A program made the translations under genes and the position numbers. Positions 1 to 9,311 of a DNA stretch of 55,526 bases are shown one piece after another; the stretch's first letter is position 1; the number at the start of each line of letters is the position of its first letter. The DNA lies in the NCBI GenBank assembly GCA_902630355.1, contig CACOUL010000013.1, forward strand, positions 1-55,526, read 5' to 3'. This stretch comes from Planctomycetaceae bacterium (GTDB taxonomy: Bacteria; Planctomycetota; Planctomycetia; Pirellulales; UBA7805). The notes beneath the pieces are model-generated. The model had not been told where the DNA came from. It worked only from the letters and a program-made list of their open reading frames with translations, and ran no database searches.

Positions 1-809
1 AAGCTTTTTTGCATTTCTGCTGCCGAATTTGCCATGTGGTGTATCGCATCCGCCGCGACCGCCAGGTCGGCAAGCGTCGATTCGACCGCCGGCATCGTGT
101 GTACCGAAAGGGCCAACAGTTCTGCCTGCCAACGTGCCTGTTTGGGAAGATATTCAGCATAGAGTGCCGAAAGTCGCTGCATCTCCTTGACGTCGTCCTG
201 CATCGACGCAACCACGTGCAGCATATCGTGTTTGGGCGGGCGGATACTTTCAATGTTTTCGGTCGCCAGCGGGGTGCGATCGAAATAGAGATTGCTGAGC
301 GGATGCTGCCTGGCCGTCTCCTCCACGAACGATTCGACAAATGCGTTTTGGGAGTCGAGTTTTTGGTTGATTTCGATCAGCCGCGCATCGAGTTGTTGGC
401 AGGCGACGATGGCATCTTGCTGCCACGGTCCGAATTGTGGGTCATCGGCAGTCTCGAACAGATGCATCATTTGACGCGTGAGAACCCAAAGATCGAAATA
501 CGAACCCAGCGGATCGGGGCGGGTCGCTGCACCAAAACCGGCAGATATCGCGTTGATTTTCCAGAGCAGCGCGTTCTGGCGAATCGTCCTGTCCTGGGAG
601 TTGGCGAGTATGTTATCGGCCGTCGATTCAATTTTATGGGCGTAACTCGGCACGTACTCCGAGACCATGATCCGTAAATTCCGCGACGAGATTTTTGCAT
701 CGGGAATTTCTGTCTCGAGCAATCCTTGTTGCTCGGGAACAGCGCTGCAGGAAATGCAGAACGCCACCAACGGCCCGAGAAGCCCGATACACCGAACGAA
801 GAATTTCAT
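1..809 (-). CDS. Putative lipoprotein, C-terminus cut by window edge
   Basis: The minus-strand reading frame is open from an ATG at 809 to position 1, so the 3' end lies outside the window (about 269 codons seen). The N-terminus is a typical export signal: two basic residues near the start, a hydrophobic stretch, then cysteines (LVAFC or CISC could be the lipobox). The rest is rich in Gln, Glu, Asp and Ala, predicted helical, with no family I recognise. A longer plus-strand frame across the same bases (9-677) looks like a shadow because its protein is Arg/His/Cys-rich. Function unknown; lipidation is inferred. Confidence 0.6.
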   Translation of the reverse strand, partial: MKFFVRCIGLLGPLVAFCISCSAVPEQQGLLETEIPDAKISSRNLRIMVSEYVPSYAHKIESTADNILANSQDRTIRQNALLWKINAISAGFGAATRPDPLGSYFDLWVLTRQMMHLFETADDPQFGPWQQDAIVACQQLDARLIEINQKLDSQNAFVESFVEETARQHPLSNLYFDRTPLATENIESIRPPKHDMLHVVASMQDDVKEMQRLSALYAEYLPKQARWQAELLALSVHTMPAVESTLADLAVAADAIHHMANSAAEMQKS

Positions 810-898
810 GCGGGCTCACTAGCGTTTTATGCAGAATCGAGCAAGATCGAAGCAGTGCTATCGCTGCTTACGCGCCCGCAGATTGCTCGATGGTTCGA

Positions 899-1246
899 TC
901 ACAACTCCGTGTATTTATCGCTCCGACCTTTCGCCTTTTCGATCGGATATTTTTTCGCATTCTTTTCGATTTTCGCCTCGATGGCAGCCAGCAGATCGAC
1001 GTTCAGATTGTCGGCAAGTTCCAGCAAAAACATGCCGATGTCGGCCAATTCCTCTTCAATCTGCTCCCGCTTCGACTCAACAATCGCCATCTGCTCTTCT
1101 TCAGTCTTCCAGAGAAACAGTTCCATTAACTCCGCCGCTTCAATGGCGATACCCGCCGCCATTTCTTTGGGATGATGAAACTGCATCCAATCCCGTTCGT
1201 TCCGGAACTTGCGGATACGTTCGACCACCTGCTGCATATCACGCAT
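899..1246 (-). CDS. MazG-like nucleotide pyrophosphohydrolase (DCTPP1/RS21-C6 type)
   Basis: A 115-residue all-alpha protein matching the short MazG-like NTP pyrophosphohydrolases, which hydrolyse (d)NTPs, often dCTP, to NMP and pyrophosphate and so clean the nucleotide pool. Visible hallmarks are an EAAELMEL helix around residues 37-44 and EELADI about 27 residues later, the acidic Mg-binding helices of the family. Length is normal for the single-domain form. The start has a strong Shine-Dalgarno (GGAGGTG, 7 nt before ATG). It begins 29 nt after the stop of the upstream hydrolase, so the two are probably co-transcribed. The nucleotide substrate cannot be told from sequence. Confidence 0.85.
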   Translation of the reverse strand: MRDMQQVVERIRKFRNERDWMQFHHPKEMAAGIAIEAAELMELFLWKTEEEQMAIVESKREQIEEELADIGMFLLELADNLNVDLLAAIEAKIEKNAKKYPIEKAKGRSDKYTEL

Positions 1247-1275
1247 CGTTTTGCACCTCCCAACCTCTTTTGCCG

Positions 1276-2403
1276 CTACTTCGAGATGACTTTCGCGATC
1301 CGCTCGTCGCTGGCGATTTTCTCCATCACCGCCTGTCCCTTTTGAGGGTCAAGCTGCAGCTTGTCGTAGAGAAATGCCACGGTGTACTCGAGCGTCGGAA
1401 TCCACCGATACGGTCTTCCTGAAAGATTGAATTTCAGACCGTTGACCTTCGTTAAGTGATACATCAGTTGTTCCAACTGTTTGCCATCGGTCCCGGCGAT
1501 GGCGAAGTGATTTGCATCGCGCACCTCGACCAGCGTGGCGGTCCGCGCATGTTTATAAATAGCAGCAGAACCACCGTGCCAGTAAACGTCTGCTCCGGGG
1601 CCGAAGATGAAGGGCATTCCCGCCTCGGCCATCTGATCGGCAATCTTGTTGGCGAATCCGGGCAGTGGTATGGGAAGGTCGACCGAGACGTTCTCGGCGG
1701 CCGTGGATGCCCCCGAGCAGGGGCAAAGCTTATCGGAGTTGGAACAAAAAATGAGCAGCGGCGCGTTCAGCTTCGAAACCTGCGAACTGGGGACCGGACG
1801 CGCGCCATTCCACGGTGCAATTCCGACAACCGCCTTGACGAACCCTGGCTGTTCCGCATTCACGCTGACCCCGACATCGATCGAAACGCCTCCTCCCATG
1901 CTGTGTCCGACCAGCGCCAAGGCATCGGGATTCACATCACTGCGCGATGCAAGGTAATGGAGATTTTTTTTGATATTGCCGGCCATCACCGACGAGTCCA
2001 CACAGTAGCGGAATTTACCTGCGGACTGCATCGACTCGATGGGATTGCCGATATTCACCACGCCACAATCTTCCTGCTCCTGGTTCGCGATCACAACAAA
2101 GCCCCACGAACAGAGTCGTTCGAGCGATTGCGAGTAACTGCGTGCCGGGCCGCAGAGTCCGTGGCCGAAAACGATCCCCGGCCATTGTTTTTTTGCAGCT
2201 TTGCCGTTCGCCGTGTTGCCATTCGCATCGTGCGGTACGAGCAGCAAACCCTGTCCGGACACTTCCGACATGCTCACCCGGTAGGGCCCTCTTTCACCGA
2301 ACGCCGTCACGGGAAAATCGGCGCGTGCCGCTTGGCTCACAGCCACAAGTAAACTGAAGCCGCAAATCCCCAGCAGGTGTTGGGCAGTCAATTGAAAGGA
2401 CAT
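1276..2403 (-). CDS. Secreted alpha/beta hydrolase (cutinase/PETase-chlorophyllase-like)
   Basis: 375 residues with a signal peptide (1-28, ending near AARA). The alpha/beta-hydrolase fold is shown by an oxyanion-type HGLCG at about 81-85, the nucleophile elbow GHSMGGG with Ser168, an Asp in the CSNSDKLC segment and a His in DANHF near the C-terminal third. This layout resembles the dienelactone-hydrolase-like, PETase/cutinase and chlorophyllase group, so an exported esterase is likely; the substrate is unknown. Several extra Cys suggest disulfides. ATG at 2403 was chosen because GAGGAG lies just upstream and the signal peptide then starts correctly; an in-frame extension to 2532 has neither. 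Confidence 0.75.
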   Translation of the reverse strand: MSFQLTAQHLLGICGFSLLVAVSQAARADFPVTAFGERGPYRVSMSEVSGQGLLLVPHDANGNTANGKAAKKQWPGIVFGHGLCGPARSYSQSLERLCSWGFVVIANQEQEDCGVVNIGNPIESMQSAGKFRYCVDSSVMAGNIKKNLHYLASRSDVNPDALALVGHSMGGGVSIDVGVSVNAEQPGFVKAVVGIAPWNGARPVPSSQVSKLNAPLLIFCSNSDKLCPCSGASTAAENVSVDLPIPLPGFANKIADQMAEAGMPFIFGPGADVYWHGGSAAIYKHARTATLVEVRDANHFAIAGTDGKQLEQLMYHLTKVNGLKFNLSGRPYRWIPTLEYTVAFLYDKLQLDPQKGQAVMEKIASDERIAKVISK

Positions 2404-2578
2404 GACGTACTCCTCAAAAATTTTAGCCCCGAGGCGACCGAAACACGATTGCGAGACATTAGACACAACATCTCCGCAGGAACAAGGGATAATCGCCGTA
2501 CTCGCGCAAAGAGCGTTCCGCGCAAGCGGCACGGCCTCAACTTTGCCGAACTTCGATCACGGTCGTCGCATTCAGCTT

Positions 2579-2923
2579 TCAGCGACCCCAATAGTGGTAA
2601 TAGACATTACCCTGCTGGATGTAACCGCCCCCACGACGGTGGTAATAGGTGTTACCGACCCGCCGGGTTGAATTGCCATCGTTGTGGTAATAGAGATTGG
2701 GCGACACTTGGCGAGTCACTTCGCCATTACTGTGGTAATACCGGTTACCGCGGGCCACCGACACCGCGCCGTTGCTGTGGTAATACACGTTCCCCACCCG
2801 AACCGTTACCGCATCGGGCGATCGGTAGCCTCCGTAACCATAGCCGTAGCCATACTGCGCTTCTGCCGTATGGGCCCCAAACAAGCAAAGACCACATGCC
2901 ACAAAGATTGCAAACCGTTTCAT
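2579..2923 (-). CDS. Small secreted protein of tandem YYH repeats
   Basis: 114 residues: a signal peptide (MKRFAIFVACGLCLFGAHTAEA), a Tyr/Gly-rich stretch, then five tandem units of 15-16 residues, each with the core GN-x-YYH-x-x-G or a close variant. At DNA level GTGGTAATA recurs at 2594, 2639, 2684, 2732 and 2777 on the plus strand, a period of 45-48 bp, so the array arose by tandem duplication. Aromatic/His repeats of this kind suggest a small extracellular beta or metal/surface-binding protein, but this is a guess; I do not recognise a named family. Confidence 0.65.
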   Translation of the reverse strand: MKRFAIFVACGLCLFGAHTAEAQYGYGYGYGGYRSPDAVTVRVGNVYYHSNGAVSVARGNRYYHSNGEVTRQVSPNLYYHNDGNSTRRVGNTYYHRRGGGYIQQGNVYYHYWGR

Positions 2924-3083
2924 GCTGAGTGCCTCCTCCTCAAGTGAACGACGGTATCCGATTGCAGAATCTTACCGATTGCGAAAAGAATGGGCAAATA
3001 AAAAATGAGGCAATTAAGAACCATCGCAAGCCCTGCAATTCGCCTCTCTTTGCGAAATGGGCGAAAGTAACTCGTTGCGAGGC

Positions 3084-3932
3084 TTATCTTTTAAGCGAAT
3101 TACCGTCCGAGTCGCGCATCGATCCGATACCAACCAAAATAAAGTCGACCAGATTCCAAATGCCAAATCCTCCACAGGTCAACAATTTAATAATACCTAA
3201 ACCAACATACCCCAGGTAAAAGCGGTCGACCCCAAAACTCCCTAGTAATCCCGAAAGCAAGTATGCTGCCGCTTGACTCTTCCGCGGGGTACCTGCCACA
3301 TGCACGCGTAACAGCTTGCCGTTACCATCACGCATGACGCCGCAGCCAACCAAAAAAGTATCGACCAAATACCAAATCAGACAGCCACCTCCGGTGACTA
3401 GCTTGAGAATGCCAAGGAGCGGTTGACCGAGATAAAATCGATCAATCCCAAAGAAACCCAAAAAATACGATAAGAAAAAGGCGGTCGCTTGATCTCGAGA
3501 GCCCACGTTGCCCGACCTGCCAGTCCTACTGCCGGTCCTTCGCCGACTGACCGAAGATGAAGTTCGGCCACTCGATTGCACCACCGGAAACCCACCAGAC
3601 TCTTCTTCCACAGGCTCCGGGAAGGCAGAGGCAGACGGCGTTGTCGATTGCTGAGTCGGTCGCGGAGGCGGCTTTTGCGATGGCTTCGGACGGGAAGGAG
3701 CTTGCGGAACAGACCGCGTTTTCGAGGAAGCCGGCGACTTCGTGGTGCCTGATGGCCGTCCGGTGACCGAAGCCCCCTGCTGCGGGCGTTGCGCCTTCAC
3801 CTCAACGAACCGCACCGCTTGCTTGCATCCCGGGCAGCGCAATGTGCGGCCCAGGTGCTTTTGTGTTCCCTTGCCCACCTTGCCGCACTGCGGACAGCGA
3901 ATGCGAACTTTTTGCTCCGGGCTATCACTCAT
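3084..3932 (-). CDS. Zinc-ribbon protein with two TM2 domains
   Basis: 282 residues. An N-terminal zinc ribbon uses C13-x2-C16 and C33-x2-C36; a Pro/Ser/Thr/Arg-rich linker follows (about 44-145); then two consecutive TM2 domains (about 150-205 and 218-275). Each TM2 has the F-G-x-D-R-F-Y-L-G turn ([20 protein letters not shown]) between two membrane helices. TM2 proteins are widespread membrane proteins of unknown biochemical role. Two TM2 copies in one chain give four helices, and their similarity points to internal duplication. It starts 7 nt after the stop of the 3940-4266 gene, so they form an operon. Confidence 0.8.
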   Translation of the reverse strand: MSDSPEQKVRIRCPQCGKVGKGTQKHLGRTLRCPGCKQAVRFVEVKAQRPQQGASVTGRPSGTTKSPASSKTRSVPQAPSRPKPSQKPPPRPTQQSTTPSASAFPEPVEEESGGFPVVQSSGRTSSSVSRRRTGSRTGRSGNVGSRDQATAFFLSYFLGFFGIDRFYLGQPLLGILKLVTGGGCLIWYLVDTFLVGCGVMRDGNGKLLRVHVAGTPRKSQAAAYLLSGLLGSFGVDRFYLGYVGLGIIKLLTCGGFGIWNLVDFILVGIGSMRDSDGNSLKR

Positions 3933-3939
3933 TGGGCAC

Positions 3940-4266
3940 TCATTGGGCTGAGCTCATCTGGACCTTGATTGTTTCAAGTAACTTTTCCACATTCTGTCGT
4001 TTTTTTCCCCAATCAACAAGCTGCAGCGGGAAGGCACATGCGCTGCAGACCGATATCGATCCATTCGGCAGAAACTGAATGGTGATTTTCTCACCCCACG
4101 ACATGACGCTCAGCGTTGCCGATGCGACAATCGTTTGGCCGGTCTCTTGACGGATCGGCCAGCCCAACACGTGCAAGCTCGCCAGCACCGCGCTGCGCAC
4201 ATTGACCGTCGACCCACCAGCAATGGAAAACTGAATGCCGTGCTGTGCCGGAATACCAAACCCCAT
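3940..4266 (-). CDS. Hypothetical protein sharing a module with the GYF_2 protein at 11786
   Basis: 108 residues from ATG 4266 (a GTG directly before it at 4269 is an alternative). No signal peptide or membrane span. The body has beta-rich segments ending in [16 protein letters not shown]. This [31 protein letters not shown] pattern resembles the central part of the GYF_2 protein at 11786-12670, where LFGLSVSAV and a terminal helix with HAKKKARLVLKQF occupy the same order. I infer a small alpha/beta module used in planctomycete membrane-associated proteins. It is the first gene of a two-gene operon with the zinc-ribbon/TM2 protein. Confidence 0.6.
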   Translation of the reverse strand: MGFGIPAQHGIQFSIAGGSTVNVRSAVLASLHVLGWPIRQETGQTIVASATLSVMSWGEKITIQFLPNGSISVCSACAFPLQLVDWGKKRQNVEKLLETIKVQMSSAQ

Positions 4267-4391
4267 CACTGGTACCTCACTTCCTTCGCTCGCTGCAGTC
4301 GCATTTGATTTTCGCTGCCAGCATTTTTACTAACTTGTCTTTAGGCTTCAGACCATTCGCCGGTCGGCCCGTGCCACAACCACGCAATCAG

Positions 4392-5705
4392 TTACTGGCT
4401 CTGATCCGGTTTCGGGGTCGGTGGCATCGGAATAGCCTCTCTTGCTTTTTCGGTCGCCTCAACGAGCTTTTGGTACTCGGGCGTATCGCGCATTTTTGGG
4501 TTCTGGTACGCCCAATCCGCAGCGAGCACATCCGTTCGCTCATAGGCCAGCGGATCTGCACCCGCAGCGACCAGCACACTGAGAATTTTTGGGTCGCTCC
4601 CATGAAAGGCCGCTAGGTGCAGAGGAGTCCAGCCATGCTGGTCTATTGCGTTGATGTCTGCTTGAGCGGTAAGCAATGCTCGAATATCAGATGCTGTCGC
4701 CGCAGGCGAGGCGGACCATTCGAGAAGTACGTAGTCTTTATCCGCCTGACTCAAGCGGCTTAAGGGAACCGACGAGGCTTTACCGCCTTTTAATTTCATC
4801 TTCACTTTGCCGCCATCAAAACCGACAAAAGCGCCCTCTCGCCGGTGCTGACCGCTATCATCGGTCCAAGTACGGAGCGGATACTTTCCCATCGCGCGTT
4901 GAATTTGGACTAACCCAATGAGATAAAACGCTTCTTCGAGTTCATCCACTTCCTCAGCGTTTGCATAGGCGGAGATCGCCTGCTTTTGTAGTTCCTCGGC
5001 CTTGGCAAGCTGACCCTGACGAAAGTGGGCAGCCGCCAAATTATTCAGCACAATGGCTAAATCTGGATGACCCGGATTGCCCAATCCCTCCTTCGCAATT
5101 GCATGCGACTTCTCATACAGTGCCACGGCATCGGCGTAACGCATCATATCGTGGTACATAAACGCAAGGTCAAACAGGCCATCTGCATACTCGAGGCTAT
5201 CGCCACCATGAGCCTTTTTGTAAATCTTGATCGCTCGACCATAAAGCGGTTCGGCCGCGGCATATTTGCCCAAGGAGGCATACGTATCTGCGAGGTAGGT
5301 AACGCTTAATCCCGTATCAGCGCTATCCGGACCAAAATGCTTGTCCGCAATGGCAAGGGCTTCTTTGGCAAGCGGCAGGGCATCTTCAACCGGACTACCC
5401 TGCTCATCGATTTGATGGATGCGGTCAAGCAAACTCTCCCAGTGAGCAACCACTGGATCCTCAGCTCCAGCGTCCGGTTTGGGCGTGGGCGGTGCGGGCA
5501 CAGCGGCCCCGGCGGCCTGATCGCCATCGTCTCCAAACGGGTCGGCAGAATCGCCATCATTCTCCAAGTCAGAAAATATATCTTCTTCTTGGACCGCAGG
5601 GGCGGCATCGCTATCGTCACCAAAGGGATCTTCGTCCTCCGCCAACGCAAGCAATGGAACGAGACACACGAGCAGCAATGTCGCACAAAATCGCATCCAC
5701 CACAT
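4392..5705 (-). CDS. Secreted TPR-SHD1-ankyrin protein
   Basis: 437 residues from ATG 5705, preferred over an upstream start at 5732 because GGGGAA lies just before it and the signal peptide (about 1-22, ending LLALA) then begins properly. After an acidic Asp/Glu-rich region come kinesin-light-chain-like TPRs (about 90-270), an SHD1 domain (about 278-326, starting RTWTDDSGQ, with PLSRLSQADKDYV at its end), and ankyrin repeats (about 345-395, with GWTPLHLAAFHG). SHD1, first known from yeast Sla1, is common in planctomycete secreted proteins and is thought to bind peptides. A scaffold in the periplasm is likely; partners are unknown. Confidence 0.8.
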   Translation of the reverse strand: MWWMRFCATLLLVCLVPLLALAEDEDPFGDDSDAAPAVQEEDIFSDLENDGDSADPFGDDGDQAAGAAVPAPPTPKPDAGAEDPVVAHWESLLDRIHQIDEQGSPVEDALPLAKEALAIADKHFGPDSADTGLSVTYLADTYASLGKYAAAEPLYGRAIKIYKKAHGGDSLEYADGLFDLAFMYHDMMRYADAVALYEKSHAIAKEGLGNPGHPDLAIVLNNLAAAHFRQGQLAKAEELQKQAISAYANAEEVDELEEAFYLIGLVQIQRAMGKYPLRTWTDDSGQHRREGAFVGFDGGKVKMKLKGGKASSVPLSRLSQADKDYVLLEWSASPAATASDIRALLTAQADINAIDQHGWTPLHLAAFHGSDPKILSVLVAAGADPLAYERTDVLAADWAYQNPKMRDTPEYQKLVEATEKAREAIPMPPTPKPDQSQ

Positions 5706-5865
5706 ATCAGTTCCCCTATAGCTAGCAAGCAAAAGACAAGCAAAGAAAAAGAGCCGCCACTCTTGTTGACCGAGGTTTGCGACAATTCTATTTGGCTCAA
5801 GCTATGAGGAGCCGAGACGATAAACAATCCCCTATTCACCCCGAACTGCGCAAAAAACGGAACTC

Positions 5866-5883
5866 ACTGGGGGTTAACCCCCA
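5866..5883 (+). repeat. Copy 1 of intergenic ACTGGGGGTTAACC motif, palindromic
   Basis: The motif lies between the start of the TPR-SHD1-ankyrin gene and the end of the next minus-strand gene. Positions 5868-5883 form a perfect 16-bp palindrome centred on GTTAAC. Seven related copies lie further right (see findings). It could be a protein-binding site or a short mobile or terminator-like element. Confidence 0.45.
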
Positions 5884-5978
5884 CACGTACACACGGCATC
5901 GGCTCGCTGCTCATCGGTTGCTGCGGTGGCGATGAGGGCCGCCTGCAGCAAAACCAACCGGCAAAAATTCGAAAACAA

Positions 5979-6539
5979 TTAGAGGCCACGATCTCGGCAG
6001 GTACTGCAGACTGCGTGCGTCGGTCCCGAGGGCCGTCCAGAAGAATCAAAGTCGCGGAACATTGCGACAAATCGTCGCTTGCCGCAAAGCGAACAGGTTT
6101 TCCATGCGCTCGAATCATCTTTACCCCGAGTCTTGCGCGGTGGTGGGCCACCTGGGGTCTTCCGCGCTGGTGGGATAAAGTGTTTTTCGTCTCCCGGCTT
6201 CAGCGGTTTTCCGTGCCTCCACGCTAGGTCGCTTGCGCAATGCATACACTTGGGGTACTCTCCCTCTAGCCGTCCGCCACAAAACGGACACTTGGGCATC
6301 TTATTCTTTCGCTCTTTCTCGCGACGGGAACGCTCCTGCTGACGTCGTATGGACGAGAGTTCAGATCGCGATTGCTCCGAACTTTTGTTGTTCTTTTGCA
6401 AACTTTGCATCGCGAGCCAAAAAAGAAAGAGTGCTCCGAACGGTATGCCGAAAACGGAAGGTTTTTCCCAAAAACTCTCCGCAACAATTACCGGAAATGC
6501 GGCAGCCCCATGGCCTAAAAGTGTTGATGAAAAACACAT
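5979..6539 (-). CDS. Membrane-anchored double zinc-ribbon protein
   Basis: 186 residues from ATG 6539, which has GAGGAAGGGG upstream; the frame stays open to a TTG at 6578. One or two hydrophobic segments occupy about 1-45, followed by a basic, Arg/Glu-rich helix. A first zinc ribbon has CPFC and CMHC; a Pro/Gly/Lys-rich linker follows; the C-terminus holds a second ribbon with CSLC and CSTC. The layout suggests an inner-membrane protein with cytosolic nucleic-acid- or protein-binding ribbons. No named family recognised. Confidence 0.6.
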   Translation of the reverse strand: MCFSSTLLGHGAAAFPVIVAESFWEKPSVFGIPFGALFLFWLAMQSLQKNNKSSEQSRSELSSIRRQQERSRREKERKNKMPKCPFCGGRLEGEYPKCMHCASDLAWRHGKPLKPGDEKHFIPPARKTPGGPPPRKTRGKDDSSAWKTCSLCGKRRFVAMFRDFDSSGRPSGPTHAVCSTCRDRGL

Positions 6540-6599
6540 CTTCAGTGCGGCCCCTTCCTCACGCTTTTTGAGGTACAAATCGCTGAAATCCTGCTCATG

Positions 6600-7166
6600 T
6601 TATTGGCTAAGCTCTTCGGCCTCTACAAACTCAACACGATGCATGTTGTTTAAATTCAACGGACTTCCCAACGCCGTTTCATTCCACCAATGAAGCGCAA
6701 CCGGATGCTCCTCGAGGTTGCGGCCCTGATTTAGAACAGAGAGCAATACGTCGCCAGCGATCTGTGAATCGGGTCGGATTCCTCGCAAACGATTTTCCTT
6801 ACCCCTCAGCATCTCCGAATCGAGACGGGGGCAAACGAGATCGATCGCTTCTGACGTATCGCTCGCAGTGAAATCAACCTTTTGCGTTGTTACTTTTGCT
6901 GCCGGGCGATCCGCTTTGCGCAACAGCGGACCCCATAAACTTGCCAATGCCGTTTCTTCGGAGGAGACTTCAACGAGCGACTCGCGGCGATGAGAAAACG
7001 CGCGTGGTTCCAACGCATTGGACCCAACCACCTGATCGATCAATTTAGCCTGAGCGTGCTGCTCAATTTCACTGTCAATCTGCGCAAAATATTCCTGCTC
7101 AACCAGGTTGTAAGGCCCATCGCAGCCGACAAGCGAGAGCAGCAGCAAAAACAAAAAGTAGCGCAT
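6600..7166 (-). CDS. Putative lipoprotein
   Basis: 188 residues from ATG 7166. The N-terminus is a textbook lipoprotein signal: MRYFLFLLLLSLVGC, with lipobox LVGC and Cys15 as the likely lipidated residue. The frame extends to 7253 but that region lacks a ribosome site and would bury the signal. The mature part is acidic and helical with no recognisable domain. It sits 60 nt before the zinc-ribbon membrane protein on the same strand, so they may share a transcript. Function unknown. Confidence 0.6.
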   Translation of the reverse strand: MRYFLFLLLLSLVGCDGPYNLVEQEYFAQIDSEIEQHAQAKLIDQVVGSNALEPRAFSHRRESLVEVSSEETALASLWGPLLRKADRPAAKVTTQKVDFTASDTSEAIDLVCPRLDSEMLRGKENRLRGIRPDSQIAGDVLLSVLNQGRNLEEHPVALHWWNETALGSPLNLNNMHRVEFVEAEELSQ

Positions 7167-7263
7167 AAGCGAACACCCCAAATGGTTCAGCAAAATATTA
7201 GACCGAAAACAGTCCCACAAGAAAAGTGGCGGTCGCCTACCCTCCGCTTTCATTGGTAGACTT

Positions 7264-7986
7264 CTACGAAGACTCGATTCGTGTCAGTTTCCAAACTTTC
7301 ACGTCGAGTTGTTCTGAGTAGTGGAGTAGCGGTGCGGTGTCGGCAACTTGCACGCCGAGCGATGCGGCAATTTCATTCACGCGAAAATCAGCCGTCGCCG
7401 ATTGAAGTGGCCATTTTTGATGGTGGATATCTCCGCGATAAATCGCTCCGGACCTCGCTTTGGTAAAAAAACAGTACCGCTCGGTCAGCCACTCGGCCAG
7501 ATCACCGGCACTCGTCTCAATTCGCTCTTCACCCCGATACGTGCAGTCCAGCGTGGCAGTGGGCACCCGGGCATGGGTTCGTTGACTCTCATACCGGATC
7601 GAGCCTTCCTCAGAGCCAATCGACATCCGACTGCGAAAGTAGGGGAGATGAAAAAACGTGCGGGCCGCCCACACGGCAATCGGTTGATTGGCATCGAGCG
7701 AAAAGAAATAAACCCCCGACCGTCCTCGATAGCGGATGTAGGTCCGCAGATTGAGTTCCAGAAAATGGGACACGCCCGGCACCGGGGGAAGTCCGCGGAA
7801 GCGAACACCCGACATCACAAACGGCACCACCCCCACCCAGGCGTCGCCATCGAACGTTTCGAGTTCAAATTCGCTGGGAATTTTTTCGCGAAGATTCTCA
7901 TAATCTGCAGGCCAATGCGCAAAGAGCAATTGGCCCCATTGCTGCCGACCGATCCAGCCCCGATGATTTTTTGGTGTATCGGCCAT
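7264..7986 (-). CDS. DUF2071 family protein (YqjF-like)
   Basis: 240 residues from ATG 7986. The sequence follows the DUF2071 pattern: an N-terminal WGQLLFAHWP segment, then a central FRGLPPVPGVSHFLELNLRT-type block and a YFFSLDANQPIAVWAAR block. The family is widespread and usually described as uncharacterised, related in fold to acetoacetate decarboxylase-like proteins. The frame continues upstream to 8121, but that would overlap the divergent gene at 8093, so the internal ATG is chosen although no strong ribosome site is visible. Soluble, no signal peptide. Confidence 0.8.
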   Translation of the reverse strand: MADTPKNHRGWIGRQQWGQLLFAHWPADYENLREKIPSEFELETFDGDAWVGVVPFVMSGVRFRGLPPVPGVSHFLELNLRTYIRYRGRSGVYFFSLDANQPIAVWAARTFFHLPYFRSRMSIGSEEGSIRYESQRTHARVPTATLDCTYRGEERIETSAGDLAEWLTERYCFFTKARSGAIYRGDIHHQKWPLQSATADFRVNEIAASLGVQVADTAPLLHYSEQLDVKVWKLTRIESS

Positions 7987-8092
7987 ACCGTGCAATGTAA
8001 ATAAAATAGAGTATCGCGAACCCGAGTCGTTATAGTAGCTTGCCGGCAATTGCCCACAAACAGGAATGCGACGCTTGGATCGCTCTTTCGTG

Positions 8093-9283
8093 ATGATCAG
8101 ATCACTCATAATCCTACTCACCCTCTCGCAACTCTCCGCTGCAGGCGAGTCGTGGCCGCGTCATACGATCGACAATAGCTCACTCGGTGCCGATGGCGTG
8201 CGGCCCGCCGACGTCAACGGCGATGGGTTGCTTGACCTGGTAACGCCCTGGGAGGAGGGAGGAATAGTGCGGGTGTATTTGCATCCCGGCAAGGATCGCG
8301 TAAGGCAACCGTGGCCGCGGGTGACGGTAGGCAAAGTCGCATCGCCGGAGGATGCCGTTTTTGTCGATCTCGATGCCGACGGCGCAATGGATGTGGTGAG
8401 TAGCTGTGAGGGGGCGACGAAGACCATGTTTGTTCACTGGGCGCCCAAATCACCGAGCGATTACCTCAAGGAAGAAAAATGGAAAACGGAGCCGATTCCC
8501 GCAACCGCTGGCAAACAGGCCTGGATGTTTGCGCTTCCCAAGCAGATGAATGGCGACCGGCAGATCGATCTGGTCGTCTCTTCAAAAGGAGCAGATGGAA
8601 GTGTCGGTTGGCTGGAGTTACCGGAGGATGCGCGCGATTTAGATTCCTGGAAGTACCACCGCCTGATCGGTGCCGGCTGGATCATGTCGCTGCTCGAAGC
8701 AGATATGAATGGGGATTCTTTGAGCGACATTCTCTTGAGCGACCGCCGTGGCGAAGCCCGCGGGATCAAGTGGCTCGAGCACTCGGGCGATGCGGCAACG
8801 GCAAGCCGGCCCGATTGGCCAGCACACCCGATCGGTGGCTCGGACCATGAAGTCATGTTCATCGACCATGCCGATCTCGACGACGAGGGTGAGAAGGAGG
8901 TAATCGCGGCGACGCATCAGGGTGAGATTCTCATCCTGACACATCACAAAGATCGAGAGTGGAAGGCCACAGCGATTGCGGCACCGTTCGGTTCGCACCG
9001 CGGCAAATCGGTTTGCGCGGGCGACATCAATTTGGACGGGGTGGTCGATCTGGTGCACAGCACCGAGCCGAATCCCGCGCCGCGTCGTCCGGGCATCAGT
9101 TGGCTTGAGGGGCCCCTGATGCGAGGGAAAGAACCGGCAGTTCATCCGATCAGTGATCTTGCGGGGAGCAAGTTCGATTTATTGCAGCTCATCGACATAG
9201 ATCGAGATGGAGACCTGGATGTGATCACGTGCGAGGAGCGCGAGAACCTGGGGCTGATCTGGTACGAAAACCCGGCTCGCTAG
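8093..9283 (+). CDS. Secreted FG-GAP/VCBS repeat protein
   Basis: 396 residues with a signal peptide (about 1-17, ending LSAAG). The mature chain is built of beta-propeller FG-GAP/VCBS repeats carrying Ca-binding Asp loops, for example DVNGDGLLDLV, DLDADGAMDVV, DMNGDSLSDIL, DINLDGVVDLV and DIDRDGDLDVI. Such propellers act as surface adhesion or ligand-binding modules, and planctomycetes have many. ATG at 8093 is preferred over 8066 because the signal peptide then starts cleanly. It diverges from the DUF2071 gene, with about 106 bp between the two starts. Confidence 0.8.
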   Translation: MIRSLIILLTLSQLSAAGESWPRHTIDNSSLGADGVRPADVNGDGLLDLVTPWEEGGIVRVYLHPGKDRVRQPWPRVTVGKVASPEDAVFVDLDADGAMDVVSSCEGATKTMFVHWAPKSPSDYLKEEKWKTEPIPATAGKQAWMFALPKQMNGDRQIDLVVSSKGADGSVGWLELPEDARDLDSWKYHRLIGAGWIMSLLEADMNGDSLSDILLSDRRGEARGIKWLEHSGDAATASRPDWPAHPIGGSDHEVMFIDHADLDDEGEKEVIAATHQGEILILTHHKDREWKATAIAAPFGSHRGKSVCAGDINLDGVVDLVHSTEPNPAPRRPGISWLEGPLMRGKEPAVHPISDLAGSKFDLLQLIDIDRDGDLDVITCEERENLGLIWYENPAR

Positions 9284-9311
9284 AGCAACGCATACTGGCT
9301 CGGTGCGGCTG

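Noticed and set aside
9-677. Long plus-strand frame opposite the partial lipoprotein gene
   Set aside because: Arg/His/Cys-rich protein without domains, no ribosome site, and a clean signal-peptide frame runs on the other strand.
1456-2352. 298-codon plus-strand frame inside the hydrolase gene
   Set aside because: Shadow of the minus-strand hydrolase, which has catalytic motifs, signal peptide and ribosome site.
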